Source: Silicimonas sp.
Lineage (GTDB): Bacteria > Pseudomonadota > Alphaproteobacteria > Rhodobacterales > Rhodobacteraceae
DNA: 64,000 nucleotides
Assembly (NCBI GenBank): GCA_022820365.1
Contig: JAJEFO010000088.1
Coordinates: 1 to 64,000, forward strand
Direction: 5' to 3'
Part shown: positions 39,767 to 49,508 of the stretch, piece by piece
Layout: each line of letters opens with the position of its first letter
Position numbering within the stretch: position 1 is the first letter of the stretch
The notes under the pieces: generated by a model
What the model saw: only the letters and a program-made list of their open reading frames with translations
What the model was told of the DNA's origin: nothing
Database searches by the model: none
Program-made: the position numbers and the translations under genes

Positions 39767-41035
39767 GTGGAAGACTCCCGAAAGACTGTCGCGATCATCG
39801 GTGCCGGGATCGTCGGCGTTTCGACCGCCATCTGGTGCCTCCGCGACGGGCATGACGTCATCCTAATCGACAGGAAGGGTCCCGCCGAAGGCGCCAGTCA
39901 CGGCAATGGCGGAGTCTTGGCGTCCAATGGCATCGTCCCGATCTCTGTGCCGGGACTGCTCCGAAACGTCCCTGGCCTGCTCTTCGGTCGTGACCAGCCG
40001 CTCTTTCTCAAATGGCAGTATCTGCCACGCCTCATCCCCTGGCTGACTCGCTTTCTCGGTCACGCGAATGCAAGTGACGTCCGCAAGCGGGCATCAGCGA
40101 TGACACGACTTGTCGGCGACAGCCTGGCCGAGCACCAGGATCTGGCGAGGGGCACCGGTGCGGAGAAATGGATTTTCCCTGCGGATTATGTCTTCCTCTA
40201 TCGCGACCGCGCGCATTTCGAGGGCGATTCGTTCGGTTGGCAGATTCGGGCGGATCACGGATACACGTGGCAGGAGCTCGAAGGCACGGCACTGCGCGAC
40301 TACGATCCGGCCTTTGGCCCTTCGATCGGCTTCGGGGTCCGATGCCCGAACCATGGACGGATCAGCGATCCCGGTCACTACGTGAAGGATCTTGCAAGGC
40401 ATGCGGAAAGCCAGGGTGCGCGGCTCCTGATCGGAGAGGCCACGGACGTGGTTCAAGAGAATGGTCAGGTCACGGGCCTTCGCGTCGACGGCGAGACGGT
40501 CGGGTGTGACTCGGTCGTCCTCGCGGCTGGCGCATGGTCCGGGCCGCTGGCGCACAAGCTCGGGATCAAGGTCCCGATGGAGAGCGAACGGGGCTATCAC
40601 CTCGAACTCTGGGAACCCTCGATCATGCCGCGGTCACCCGTCATGATTGCCGCCGCCAAGTTCGTGGCGACTCCCATGGTGGGCCGTCTGCGACTTGCCG
40701 GCATCGTCGAGTTCGGTGGCCTCGATGCACCACCGTCGCAGGCACCGTTCAGGTTGCTCGAAAGGCAGATTCGCAAGGCCATTCCGGGCATCGCCTGGAA
40801 GGACACAATCGAATGGATGGGGCACCGTCCCTCGGTCGCCGACAGCACGCCTCTCATTGGACCCGTTCCGAGCGTTGCGGGGGTCTTGATGGCATTCGGC
40901 CACGACCATGTCGGCTTGACGGGCGGACCTCGGACGGGTCGCCTTGTTTCGCAGCTCGTGGCTGGAAGACAACCAAATCTTGACCTTGCCCCCTATTCCC
41001 CTGCACGATACGCAGATGCGCGTCATCCGACGTGA
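39767..41035 (+). CDS. FAD-dependent D-amino-acid dehydrogenase (DadA-like)
   Basis: GTG start after GGAGG; TVAIIGAGIVGVSTAIWCLRDGHDVILIDRKGPAEGASHGNGG. Confidence 0.9.
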   Translation: MEDSRKTVAIIGAGIVGVSTAIWCLRDGHDVILIDRKGPAEGASHGNGGVLASNGIVPISVPGLLRNVPGLLFGRDQPLFLKWQYLPRLIPWLTRFLGHANASDVRKRASAMTRLVGDSLAEHQDLARGTGAEKWIFPADYVFLYRDRAHFEGDSFGWQIRADHGYTWQELEGTALRDYDPAFGPSIGFGVRCPNHGRISDPGHYVKDLARHAESQGARLLIGEATDVVQENGQVTGLRVDGETVGCDSVVLAAGAWSGPLAHKLGIKVPMESERGYHLELWEPSIMPRSPVMIAAAKFVATPMVGRLRLAGIVEFGGLDAPPSQAPFRLLERQIRKAIPGIAWKDTIEWMGHRPSVADSTPLIGPVPSVAGVLMAFGHDHVGLTGGPRTGRLVSQLVAGRQPNLDLAPYSPARYADARHPT

Positions 41036-41053
41036 TTCACTCAGGAGAATTAA

Positions 41054-42034
41054 ATGTACAAATCAACGACGCTACTTGCTGCAAGCACGGTCGCCCTGGC
41101 CATGGCCGCAACGCCGATCATGGCTGAGAAATGGGATATGCCCATGGCCTATTCCGGCTCCAACTTCCATTCGGTGACGGGCGCCGAGTTCGCGAATTGC
41201 GTAACCACCGGCACAGGCGGCGAAATCGAGATCGTGACCCACCCGAGCGGAAGCCTCTTCCCTGGGGCCCAGATCAAGCGCGCGGTCCAGACCGGCCAGG
41301 TTCCGATCGGCGAGCGTCTGCTGTCCGGCCACCAGAACGAGAACGCGCTGTTTGGCTTCGACTCCGTGCCCTTCCTCGCCACAAGCTTCGATGATGCCGA
41401 CAAGCTTTGGGAAGCCGCGAAGCCCACCTTGGAGCAAGTTCTTGCCGACCAGGGCCTGCACCTGCTCTATGCCGTGCCATGGCCCCCCCAAGGCCTTTAT
41501 TTCCGCGACGCCGTGAATTCGGTCGCGGAAATGAAGGGCATCAAGTTCCGTTCGTACAACAACGCGACCACGCGCCTTGCCGAACTGACAGGCATGCTGC
41601 CGGTCACGATCGAGGCGGCTGAGATAAGCCAAGCCTTTGCCACCGGTGTGGCTGACGCGATGGTCTCGTCGGGCTCCACGGGCTACGACCGGAAGGTTTG
41701 GGAATCGCTGAATTACTTCTACGAAGTGGACGCATGGCTTCCGCGCAACTATGTCATTGTGAACTCCGGCGTCTGGGACGGCGTTTCCGACCAAAACAAG
41801 AATGTAATCAATGGCTGTGCGGGTCTGGCCGAGTATGCCGGCACCTGGAGAGCCAAGGAGTACACCGGATTCACGCTTCAGGGTCTGAGGGACGGCGGCA
41901 TGACGGTCGCTCCCGCTTCGGACCAGATGAAGGCCGAGCTGCGGGAAATCGGCGAGGTCATGACCGCCGAATGGCTCGAAGCCGCCGGCGCTGAAGGTCA
42001 GGCCGTGGTCGACAGTTTCATGTCGATGAAGTGA
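41054..42034 (+). CDS. TRAP transporter substrate-binding protein (DctP type)
   Basis: Signal peptide; GAQIKRAVQTGQVPIGERLLSG...LKGIKFRSYN-type context; followed by DctQ/DctM. Confidence 0.92.
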   Translation: MYKSTTLLAASTVALAMAATPIMAEKWDMPMAYSGSNFHSVTGAEFANCVTTGTGGEIEIVTHPSGSLFPGAQIKRAVQTGQVPIGERLLSGHQNENALFGFDSVPFLATSFDDADKLWEAAKPTLEQVLADQGLHLLYAVPWPPQGLYFRDAVNSVAEMKGIKFRSYNNATTRLAELTGMLPVTIEAAEISQAFATGVADAMVSSGSTGYDRKVWESLNYFYEVDAWLPRNYVIVNSGVWDGVSDQNKNVINGCAGLAEYAGTWRAKEYTGFTLQGLRDGGMTVAPASDQMKAELREIGEVMTAEWLEAAGAEGQAVVDSFMSMK

Positions 42035-42041
42035 ACAAGCC

Positions 42042-42068
42042 GGACGGGCTCGCATGTCGGGCCCGTCC
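42042..42068 (+). other. Intergenic hairpin between dctP and dctQ
   Basis: GGACGGGC-11 nt-GCCCGTCC, 8-bp perfect stem just after the dctP stop, no T-tract. Confidence 0.6.
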
Positions 42069-42348
42069 ACATCCTTGCAAGCGAGTTGTCAATGGCAGCA
42101 GAGAGGCGCCCCGTACATCGCCCGGCTGACCGGAGCTGGTCGACCGCCGCAGGAGAAGCCTGGACGAACTCCGGCGTTTGGGCTCGGCAGCGCGCACTTG
42201 CTGCCAGGGAGTCGAGGCCGTCGGGACACGCGCCAAGGTGTCCGGTGCACCCGGGCGGAGGACATCTTCGTCAGCCAGGGGCGGTTGATGCCGCCGCGAC
42301 CGGGGGGAACTCGCCGTGCCTTCGTGAACTCTGTGGGGGCATGCGGTC

Positions 42349-42873
42349 ATGACAGTTGTCCGCCGCACCCTTGATTCGATCTACCTTGCGTCCGGCGTTC
42401 TTGCCGCATGCTGCCTCATTGCGATTCTGGGCCTTATCGTGATCCAGATGCTCGCGCGCTGGACCGGCGAGGTCTTTCCAGGCGCACCCGAATACGCCGG
42501 CTACTTCATGGCCGCCGCGTCGTTTCTTGCCTTTGCCAACGCCCTCAGCCGGGGCAGCCATATCCGGGTTTCGATCGTGCTGAACGCACTGCCGCCGCGC
42601 GGGAAGCATCTGCTCGAAATCTGGTGCTTCGCCATTGGCACCGTCACGGCGTGGTACTTCGTCTACTTCGCCGTGCGCTTCGTCTACTGGTCCTGGAAAT
42701 TCAATGACATCAGCCAGGGTCAGGACAAGACCGAGCTCTGGATCCCCCAGAGCTTTGTCCTTGCTGGAGCGATCATCTTCGCGGTGGCACTCACGGACAA
42801 TCTCCTCAACCTGATCTTCAAGGGCGAGCACCGCATCTCAAGGGATCAGATCGAACAGGGATTGGGAGGATAG
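42349..42873 (+). CDS. TRAP transporter small permease (DctQ type)
   Basis: 4-TM protein; PGAPEYAGYFMAAASFLAFANALSRGSHIRV. Confidence 0.92.
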   Translation: MTVVRRTLDSIYLASGVLAACCLIAILGLIVIQMLARWTGEVFPGAPEYAGYFMAAASFLAFANALSRGSHIRVSIVLNALPPRGKHLLEIWCFAIGTVTAWYFVYFAVRFVYWSWKFNDISQGQDKTELWIPQSFVLAGAIIFAVALTDNLLNLIFKGEHRISRDQIEQGLGG

Positions 42874-42876
42874 CAC

Positions 42877-44184
42877 ATGGAAGACGCCTCGATCATCGTC
42901 CTGTTCCTCTTCGTGCTCTTCCTGCTGCTGGGATCAGGCGTCTGGGTCGGCCTGTCGCTGATCGGCGTTGCCTGGGTCGGCATGGAGCTCTTCACGACCA
43001 GGCCAGTCGGAGACACGATGCTGACGACGATCTGGTCATCTTCGTCGTCTTGGACTCTGACCGCCCTGCCCCTGTTCATCTGGATGGGAGAGATCCTCTA
43101 CCGAACCCGCCTGTCGGAAGACATGTTCCGTGGTCTCAGTCCATGGATGAGATCGCTGCCAGGCGGCCTCGTTCACACCAACATCGTCGGCTGCACCGTC
43201 TTTGCCGCCGTCTCGGGGTCCTCGGCGGCGACGCTGACAACGGTCGGCAAGATGTCCATTCCGGAACTCAGGAAACGGAACTATCCGGAACCGATGGTCA
43301 TAGGCACGCTTGCCGGCGCCGCAACGCTGGGTCTCATGATTCCGCCCTCGCTGACTCTTATCGTCTACGGGGTCACAATCAACGAATCGATTTCCAAGCT
43401 CTTCTTCGCGGGCATCGTGCCAGGCCTTGTGCTGGCGGCGATGTTCATGTCCTACGTGGCAATCTACAGCCGCGTGTCGCGGTCCTGGAATCCGGCTGCC
43501 GAGCCGCCGATGTCGTTTTCCGAGCGCGTCGCGAACTCGCGCTTCCTGATCCCGGTGGTCTGCCTGATCCTTGTGGTCATCGGATCGATGTATCTTGGCT
43601 ATGCCACTGCCACCGAAGCCGCTGCGTTCGGCGTGATCGGAGGCCTGCTCCTCGCCGCCAGCCAGGGGTCGCTCAACTGGAAGACCTTCACCCAAAGCCT
43701 TATGGGAGCGACCCGGACAAGCGCCATGATCGCGCTCATTCTTGCGGGCGCCGCATTCCTTTCGCTCTCGATGGGGTTCACGGGGCTACCACGCGGCCTC
43801 GCCGACCTCATTGCCCAGTGGGAGCTTTCGCGGTTCGAACTGCTCATGGTCCTCCTGGTCTTCTACATCATCCTCGGGTGCTTTCTCGACGGAATTTCCT
43901 CGGTCGTGCTGACGATGGCTGTCGTGGAGCCCATGATTCGCGATGCCGGCATAGATCTCATCTGGTTCGGCATCTTCATCGTGGTGGTCGTTGAAATGGC
44001 CCAGATCACGCCGCCGATCGGCTTCAACCTCTTCGTGCTGCAGGGGATGACACATCACGAGATGAACTTCATCGCGAAGTCCGCGATCCCGATGTTCGTG
44101 ATCATGGTCCTGATGGTCTTCGTGCTTATCGCCGTTCCGGATCTTGCGACCTGGCTACCCGATCAGATGCGACAACGACCGTGA
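42877..44184 (+). CDS. TRAP transporter large permease (DctM type)
   Basis: Multi-TM; GCTVFAAVSGSSAATLTTVGKMSIPELRKRNY, IPPSLTLIVYGVTINESISKLFFAGIVPG. Confidence 0.96.
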   Translation: MEDASIIVLFLFVLFLLLGSGVWVGLSLIGVAWVGMELFTTRPVGDTMLTTIWSSSSSWTLTALPLFIWMGEILYRTRLSEDMFRGLSPWMRSLPGGLVHTNIVGCTVFAAVSGSSAATLTTVGKMSIPELRKRNYPEPMVIGTLAGAATLGLMIPPSLTLIVYGVTINESISKLFFAGIVPGLVLAAMFMSYVAIYSRVSRSWNPAAEPPMSFSERVANSRFLIPVVCLILVVIGSMYLGYATATEAAAFGVIGGLLLAASQGSLNWKTFTQSLMGATRTSAMIALILAGAAFLSLSMGFTGLPRGLADLIAQWELSRFELLMVLLVFYIILGCFLDGISSVVLTMAVVEPMIRDAGIDLIWFGIFIVVVVEMAQITPPIGFNLFVLQGMTHHEMNFIAKSAIPMFVIMVLMVFVLIAVPDLATWLPDQMRQRP

Positions 44185-44395
44185 ATGCGGCGTGAAACCA
44201 TCTTCTCCGGTACCAGTCTGACGTGAGGAGCATCCGCCAGGTCAATGACCTGATCGAGGCAGCGATTTGCGAACCAGTTCAGGACACTTGCTGTATTGAA
44301 GCCTACAGGCACAACTTGGCTTGCCGGTGCCCGCAGCGGAATTCCCGCGAGCCCAGATTCGAATATCGGAAGTCGATCAGGTCGATCTTGGGACG

Positions 44396-45391
44396 TCAGC
44401 AGTACTTTTCCGGACCGATCCACTGCCGCGTGGAATAACGGTCGCCATGACACCAGCCGACCGGCAGCCGACGTTCGATCTCGGACTTCAAGTCCGCACC
44501 CAGCTCCAGGTTGGCCCCTTCCACCAGTTCGGCGAAATGGTCGCAGTTTCGTGTGCCCGGAATCACCAGCGTGGAAGGGCTTTGAGCCAGAACCCAGGCA
44601 ATCGCCAGTGCCGCGGTGGAACAGCCTGCTTCACCGGCCAAGTCTCGCAATGGCTGGCTGGCAACCAGGTTGCGTTCGAGGTTACCGCCGGAAAACCGCG
44701 GATTGGACGTCATGAAGGCCGAGACCTCGACCTTTTTTGGTGTCGGCGGGGCATCGGTCAGCAATCCACGCCCGACTGGGGAGAACGCGACGAGCGAGAC
44801 ACCAAGCCGCTCGCAAGCTTGAACCAGCCCCAGTTCCGGCGACCGAGTCTGCAGCGAATACTCGGACTGCACCGCCGCGATTGGGTGCACCGCAGACGCA
44901 CGGGCCAGCGTGGTAGGCGCGACTTCCGACAACCCAATCTGACCAATCTTGCCGGCTTCAACCATGCGCGCATAGGTGCCGACGACATCTTCCACCGGCA
45001 CTTCCGGGTCGAGACGATGGAGATAGAAGAGTTCGACCCGTTCAACGCCCAGCCGTGCAAGGCTCTTGTCCAGTTCGGCCTCGATATGCGCGGGGCTGTT
45101 GTCGAAATTGCGCCCGGTCTCAGGATCGCGAGAAATGCCGGCCTTCGTGGCCAACACGAAGGCCGTCTCGCCCTTTCGGCGGGCGAGGTAGCTGCCAATG
45201 ATTTCCTCCGAGCGACCCATGCCATAGACGTTGGCCGTGTCGAGGTGAGTCACGCCGGCATCAAGTGCCGCGTCCAGGATCGCGTGGCTTTCCTCCACGG
45301 TTGCGTTGCCATAGATGCCGGCAAACGACATCGCGCCGACGCCAAGGACCGAGACCGACGGCCCGCCTTGACCGAATGACCGTGTTTTCAT
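44396..45391 (-). CDS. Aldo/keto reductase
   Basis: GVTHLDTANVYGMGRSEEIIGSYLA; LVIPGTRNCDHFAELVEGA. Confidence 0.95.
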   Translation of the reverse strand: MKTRSFGQGGPSVSVLGVGAMSFAGIYGNATVEESHAILDAALDAGVTHLDTANVYGMGRSEEIIGSYLARRKGETAFVLATKAGISRDPETGRNFDNSPAHIEAELDKSLARLGVERVELFYLHRLDPEVPVEDVVGTYARMVEAGKIGQIGLSEVAPTTLARASAVHPIAAVQSEYSLQTRSPELGLVQACERLGVSLVAFSPVGRGLLTDAPPTPKKVEVSAFMTSNPRFSGGNLERNLVASQPLRDLAGEAGCSTAALAIAWVLAQSPSTLVIPGTRNCDHFAELVEGANLELGADLKSEIERRLPVGWCHGDRYSTRQWIGPEKYC

Positions 45392-45771
45392 TGAGCATGC
45401 TCCCTTGGAAACTGGTCATCCGGCAGCTTCAGGAGCCAGACCGGCGCAGAATGCGACCGATGGCACGCGTGCCGACCAAGGCTGGGATTTGCCCGATTCT
45501 TCCAGTTCATTCGGTACGCCTCCGTTCGAAAATGTCGGTCATCCAGGTATTCATGCTGCAACAGCGCAGCGCCGTGATGAACGTCCTCTCCGGCCGAAGC
45601 AACCGCAAGAGCACGCCCAGATCCCATTAGAAGATTCTGTCCGCACCGCCCCTCGATCACGCCTGATTCCACGGACAAGCCCCTATCCTGACATTCGTCT
45701 TGGTGCAACTTGCGTCTCAGTCAGCAGATGCCGAGTTGGCCGCCGCGTTCCAACCCTAGTTTCACGCACCG

Positions 45772-46950
45772 CTAATTCAACTGCACCGGAAGGCAGGTCG
45801 GACCATGGAATCCGAATCCCCGCCAGATCACCGCACTGGGGTCGGGCAGCGTCATGTTCGGAAACCGGTCGAACAGGACGGGCAGCATGATCTGTCCGAT
45901 GGCGCGACGGGCGACATGCGCCCCCAGGCAAAAATGCGGCCCGTTGCCAAAGGACTGGTGCGGATGCCTGTCGCGGTCGACAATGAACGCCTCGCCGTCT
46001 GCGTAGAAATCCTCGTCCCGGTTGGCGCTGGCCTGAATTGTCATGACCGTGTCCCCCTTCGGGATCAGGCAGCCGCGAATCTCCGTGTCCTCCGTGACAA
46101 GGCGTGACGACACGGAGATCGGCGCAACCCAGCGGATGCCTTCTTCGAAAGCCCTTTCCCAGCCAGCATCGCGCTTCACCTCCTCCAGCTGATCCAGATT
46201 GGTCAGCAACCCGTAGAGGGTCGTGTTCAAGGCATCGCGCGGCTCGTTGATGCCGCCGCCGATGGAGATCTTGATGTTGGCATGGATTTGGGTTTCGGGG
46301 ATCGGGGAGTCGGCATTCAGCATCACCGAGAACGCCGAACTGTTTGGTTCCGCCTTGTGCCTGTCATGCACTCGGTTGAAAAGTACGTGCATCTCCTCGT
46401 TGGCACGGTCGACTCGCTCGAAGGGCTCGTCCCGCCACCCGAAATTCCCCGCCCCGTCGATCAGCGCCTGCGACCAGCGTTGCATTTCCTCGTCCGTGGC
46501 TTCCTCAAGCCCCAGCAGAATCGCCAGGCCCCGCGCTGCATATGGCCCGGACAGCGCTGGAAAGAGGTCAACGACTTCGCCGCGAGGCAGCCGCGCGACA
46601 TAGTCTTCCGCAACCCTGCGATACTGCGGCATCCATTCATCCAGCATCACCTTGGGAGCAAAGGCGGGCGCCATGGCCATGCGTTCGCGCAGATGCGCTT
46701 CGCCGTCCTTGCGCATGAGCGTATGCGCCCAGAAGGCACGCTTCATGGGCGTGTTCGGATCGTCTGAACTGAACAGCTTCGGATTGTCCTTGACGTATTT
46801 CGTGTCGGCGGCCTTTGTCAGAAAGGTCCGGCCTGCCGCCGCAACCCGCAGCACCGGTGCGTCGCGGCGCAACCGTCGGTAGATCGGAAACGGGTCGCGG
46901 TTGAGTTGGTCAAGCGTGATTGTCTCGTCAAGTGGCGCACGGTCGGTCAT
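45772..46950 (-). CDS. Cytochrome P450
   Basis: Heme-binding FGNGPHFCLGAHVARRAIGQ; ExxR EEGIRW. Confidence 0.95.
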   Translation of the reverse strand: MTDRAPLDETITLDQLNRDPFPIYRRLRRDAPVLRVAAAGRTFLTKAADTKYVKDNPKLFSSDDPNTPMKRAFWAHTLMRKDGEAHLRERMAMAPAFAPKVMLDEWMPQYRRVAEDYVARLPRGEVVDLFPALSGPYAARGLAILLGLEEATDEEMQRWSQALIDGAGNFGWRDEPFERVDRANEEMHVLFNRVHDRHKAEPNSSAFSVMLNADSPIPETQIHANIKISIGGGINEPRDALNTTLYGLLTNLDQLEEVKRDAGWERAFEEGIRWVAPISVSSRLVTEDTEIRGCLIPKGDTVMTIQASANRDEDFYADGEAFIVDRDRHPHQSFGNGPHFCLGAHVARRAIGQIMLPVLFDRFPNMTLPDPSAVIWRGFGFHGPTCLPVQLN

Positions 46951-47532
46951 TCCCGTCTCCCGTAGCTCTTTCGAAGCCTGCAACCTGAAGATGCAGTTCG
47001 TTGCAAAAGATGTCTCCCCCTCATCCTGTCTCGCCAAGCAGCCGAAGTCCGCTTTCCATCTGGATCAACGTGCGCACCTCTTACATGAACGGCGCCGCCT
47101 CGATCTCCTTCAGCCACCGGTCGGCCGCCAATGCAGGCCCGTCGCAACAAAATTGCATCTCCTCCCTCAGGAACAAGCTGGCCCACCTGACAAATATCTC
47201 CCGAATGTGCTTCGACGACCAGCCCGGCATGTCATTGCAGACAATGCGCATCAGCCGCAGTGCGTCCCCCAGGACATGACCAATGATGCCGACACGAACG
47301 CAATGGTCGCCGCGAATTGGACGGAATTGCAAGGTCCAAACTACATCTCCCGTCTCCTTGCGTCGTGTCCCCCGACACGGCAGTCCGGCAAACAGTGCAA
47401 CGCACATGTGCTTGCAATTCTCGTTGGCAGGCATAGCGTGCGTGGCATGGGTGTTGGTGAAACCCTCGCCCAAGCGCCCGAAGGACGGTCGACCGCATGG
47501 GCGCCGCTGCAATGTACACCCAGGAGGACACG

Positions 47533-48426
47533 ATGACAGCAATTCGCAAGCGCGCATCGGACTTTGACCAGCGAATCCTCGAGATCTTCGACGGCTATGT
47601 GCATGGCTCGCTTTCGAAACGCGAATTCATCTCGCAAGCCGGAAAATTCGCCGCCGCCGGAGTCACCGGCACGATGATCCTTGAACAGCTTCAACCGAAC
47701 TATGCTTGGGCTCAGGAGGTCGCCCCCGACGATCCCGGCATCGAAACCGCCGTCGTCGAATACCCGAGCCCGGAAGGCCACGGGACGATCAGGGCGCTGA
47801 TGGCGAAACCGTCCGGTGCCGCAGGACGCCTGCCCGCAGTGCTCGTCGTGCACGAGAACCGCGGCCTCAACCCTTACATCGAGGATGTGGTCCGCCGGGT
47901 GGCAAAGGCTGGATTTCTTGCCGTCGGACCCGACGGGCTGACGCCGCTCGGCGGGTATCCGGGAAGCGACGACGAAGGTCGCCAAATGCAGCGTCAGCTG
48001 GATCGCGAAAAGCTGATGGAGGATTTCTTCGCTGCGTTTGAATTTCTGCGCGATCACGAGGACTCGACCGGTCGTGTCGGCTGCGTCGGATTCTGCTACG
48101 GCGGCGGCGTCTGCAATGCGCTCGCGGTCGCCTATCCTGAACTGGCCGCCTCGGTACCGTTCTACGGCCGCCAGCCACGAGTCGCCGAAGTGCCGCAGAT
48201 CGAGGCGCCTTTGCTGATCCATTACGCCGAGCATGACGAGCGGATCAACGCCGGCTGGGAAGCCTACGGCGCCGCACTCGAGGAGCACGGCAAGGATTTC
48301 AGCGTTCACTTCTACCCAAACGTTAACCACGGATTCCACAACAACACGACACCTCGCTACGACGAAGGGGCCGCAATGCTTGCCTGGGACCGGACTCTGG
48401 CCTTCTTCGAAACGTATCTCAGGTAG
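47533..48426 (+). CDS. Dienelactone hydrolase family protein
   Basis: VLVVHENRGLNPYIEDVVRRVAKAGFLAVGPD; GCVGFCYGGGVC; NHGFHNNTTPRYDE. Confidence 0.93.
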   Translation: MTAIRKRASDFDQRILEIFDGYVHGSLSKREFISQAGKFAAAGVTGTMILEQLQPNYAWAQEVAPDDPGIETAVVEYPSPEGHGTIRALMAKPSGAAGRLPAVLVVHENRGLNPYIEDVVRRVAKAGFLAVGPDGLTPLGGYPGSDDEGRQMQRQLDREKLMEDFFAAFEFLRDHEDSTGRVGCVGFCYGGGVCNALAVAYPELAASVPFYGRQPRVAEVPQIEAPLLIHYAEHDERINAGWEAYGAALEEHGKDFSVHFYPNVNHGFHNNTTPRYDEGAAMLAWDRTLAFFETYLR

Positions 48427-48483
48427 CGAACGAGACTTGATAGCGTTTGTATGAACGCATTGGAATGGAACGACGTCCTTTCG

Positions 48484-48975
48484 CTACGGCCCTAAGTCCG
48501 TCCCGCCAGTCGTTGGTTGCTCCTTGGCTAGGTCACTCGTTGGATCAGGTACTGCGTGCGCCCGCAAAAGGATTCGGAATTCCTCGGCTGTCAAACGTTT
48601 GGCGGCGAGGTCGACCATGGCCTGTGCCGCGTCGATCGGCTCCATTTCCAAGCGGTAGCCGTTCACCGCGAGGGTAGCGGCAATGGTAGCAAAGGCAGTG
48701 CGCTTGTTGCCATCCACGAACGGATGGTTGCGGATGATGCCTTCGGCGATCGCGCAGACTGCCTGGAAGATGTCGCCAGTCTCTGAATAGGCGAGCATCT
48801 GCGCTCCTCGCGCTACCGCACTCTCAAGCAGCCCGGAATCGCGAAGTCCGGGCGCCCCACCGAATCGGCGCAGTTGAATCCCGTGAAACAGGGCCACCAA
48901 CCGCGCCGTGGGCAGGACATGGCCGGCGACGGTCTCGACTAGGTGCGCTGCATCCAGCGAAGTCCCTTCCGTCAA
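48484..48975 (-). CDS. Fic/Doc family toxin (death-on-curing type)
   Basis: HPFVDGNKRTAFATIAATLAVNGY Fic core; TTG start overlapping the antitoxin stop. Confidence 0.9.
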   Translation of the reverse strand: MTEGTSLDAAHLVETVAGHVLPTARLVALFHGIQLRRFGGAPGLRDSGLLESAVARGAQMLAYSETGDIFQAVCAIAEGIIRNHPFVDGNKRTAFATIAATLAVNGYRLEMEPIDAAQAMVDLAAKRLTAEEFRILLRAHAVPDPTSDLAKEQPTTGGTDLGP

Positions 48976-49205
48976 GCGCTGAGCCTCTCCGAGGCTAGCG
49001 TACGGTAGGTCTCAGCATATCGGTCCATGCTTTCTAGCATTGCCGCTACCATCCGCCCGGATGCGGAGGTCTCCTGCGCGATTAGGATTCCATCCTGCAA
49101 GGGTGCCATGACGACGCTGTCGCCAGCCGCCAGATTGGCCTGCGCGAGCGTAGCCACAGGGATGACAACACCGTGGGAATTGCCGGTTTGCGTGATCTTG
49201 GGCAT
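48972..49205 (-). CDS. AbrB/MazE-like antitoxin
   Basis: MPKITQTGNSHGVVIPVATLAQANLAAGDSVVMAPLQDGILIA swapped-hairpin-like N-terminus. Confidence 0.85.
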   Translation of the reverse strand: MPKITQTGNSHGVVIPVATLAQANLAAGDSVVMAPLQDGILIAQETSASGRMVAAMLESMDRYAETYRTLASERLSA

Positions 49206-49222
49206 CGAATGTTTCTTCCGTC

Positions 49223-49244
49223 TGTAAGTACAAATGGACTTACA
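49223..49244. promoter_or_regulatory. Candidate TA autoregulatory operator TGTAAGT-ACAAATGG-ACTTACA
   Basis: Perfect 7-bp inverted repeat 17 bp upstream of the antitoxin ATG. Confidence 0.6.
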
Positions 49245-49508
49245 ATATGCGCTAGGCTGGGGCAAGCGCTTCGCGGCATTGGGAACTTCCCGGTTTGGTG
49301 CATCGGCAAAGGATCGTGATGCGCCCGCTGGTGCTGGTTCAACTCAATCCGGTCCATCGTTACGATCCGCTAGTACTGCGGTACCATTGCTGCGCATCCG
49401 GCAGTTTTCAGAGAGCCGGTCGTCCGCTGCGGCAAAGCGGTCCGGTGTTCGGGAACTGAAAAAGACTCGCTTTCACAAGCGATTGGTGACGCGCGAAAGG
49501 GTCGGCGG

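Noticed and set aside
47081-47557. 158-aa minus-strand ORF upstream of the P450 gene
   Set aside because: Its C-terminal half (GWSSKHIREIFVRWASLFLREEMQFCCDGPALAADRWLKEIEA) looks protein-like but the N-terminal half does not, and it overlaps the start of the dienelactone hydrolase gene; could be a decayed gene, evidence insufficient.
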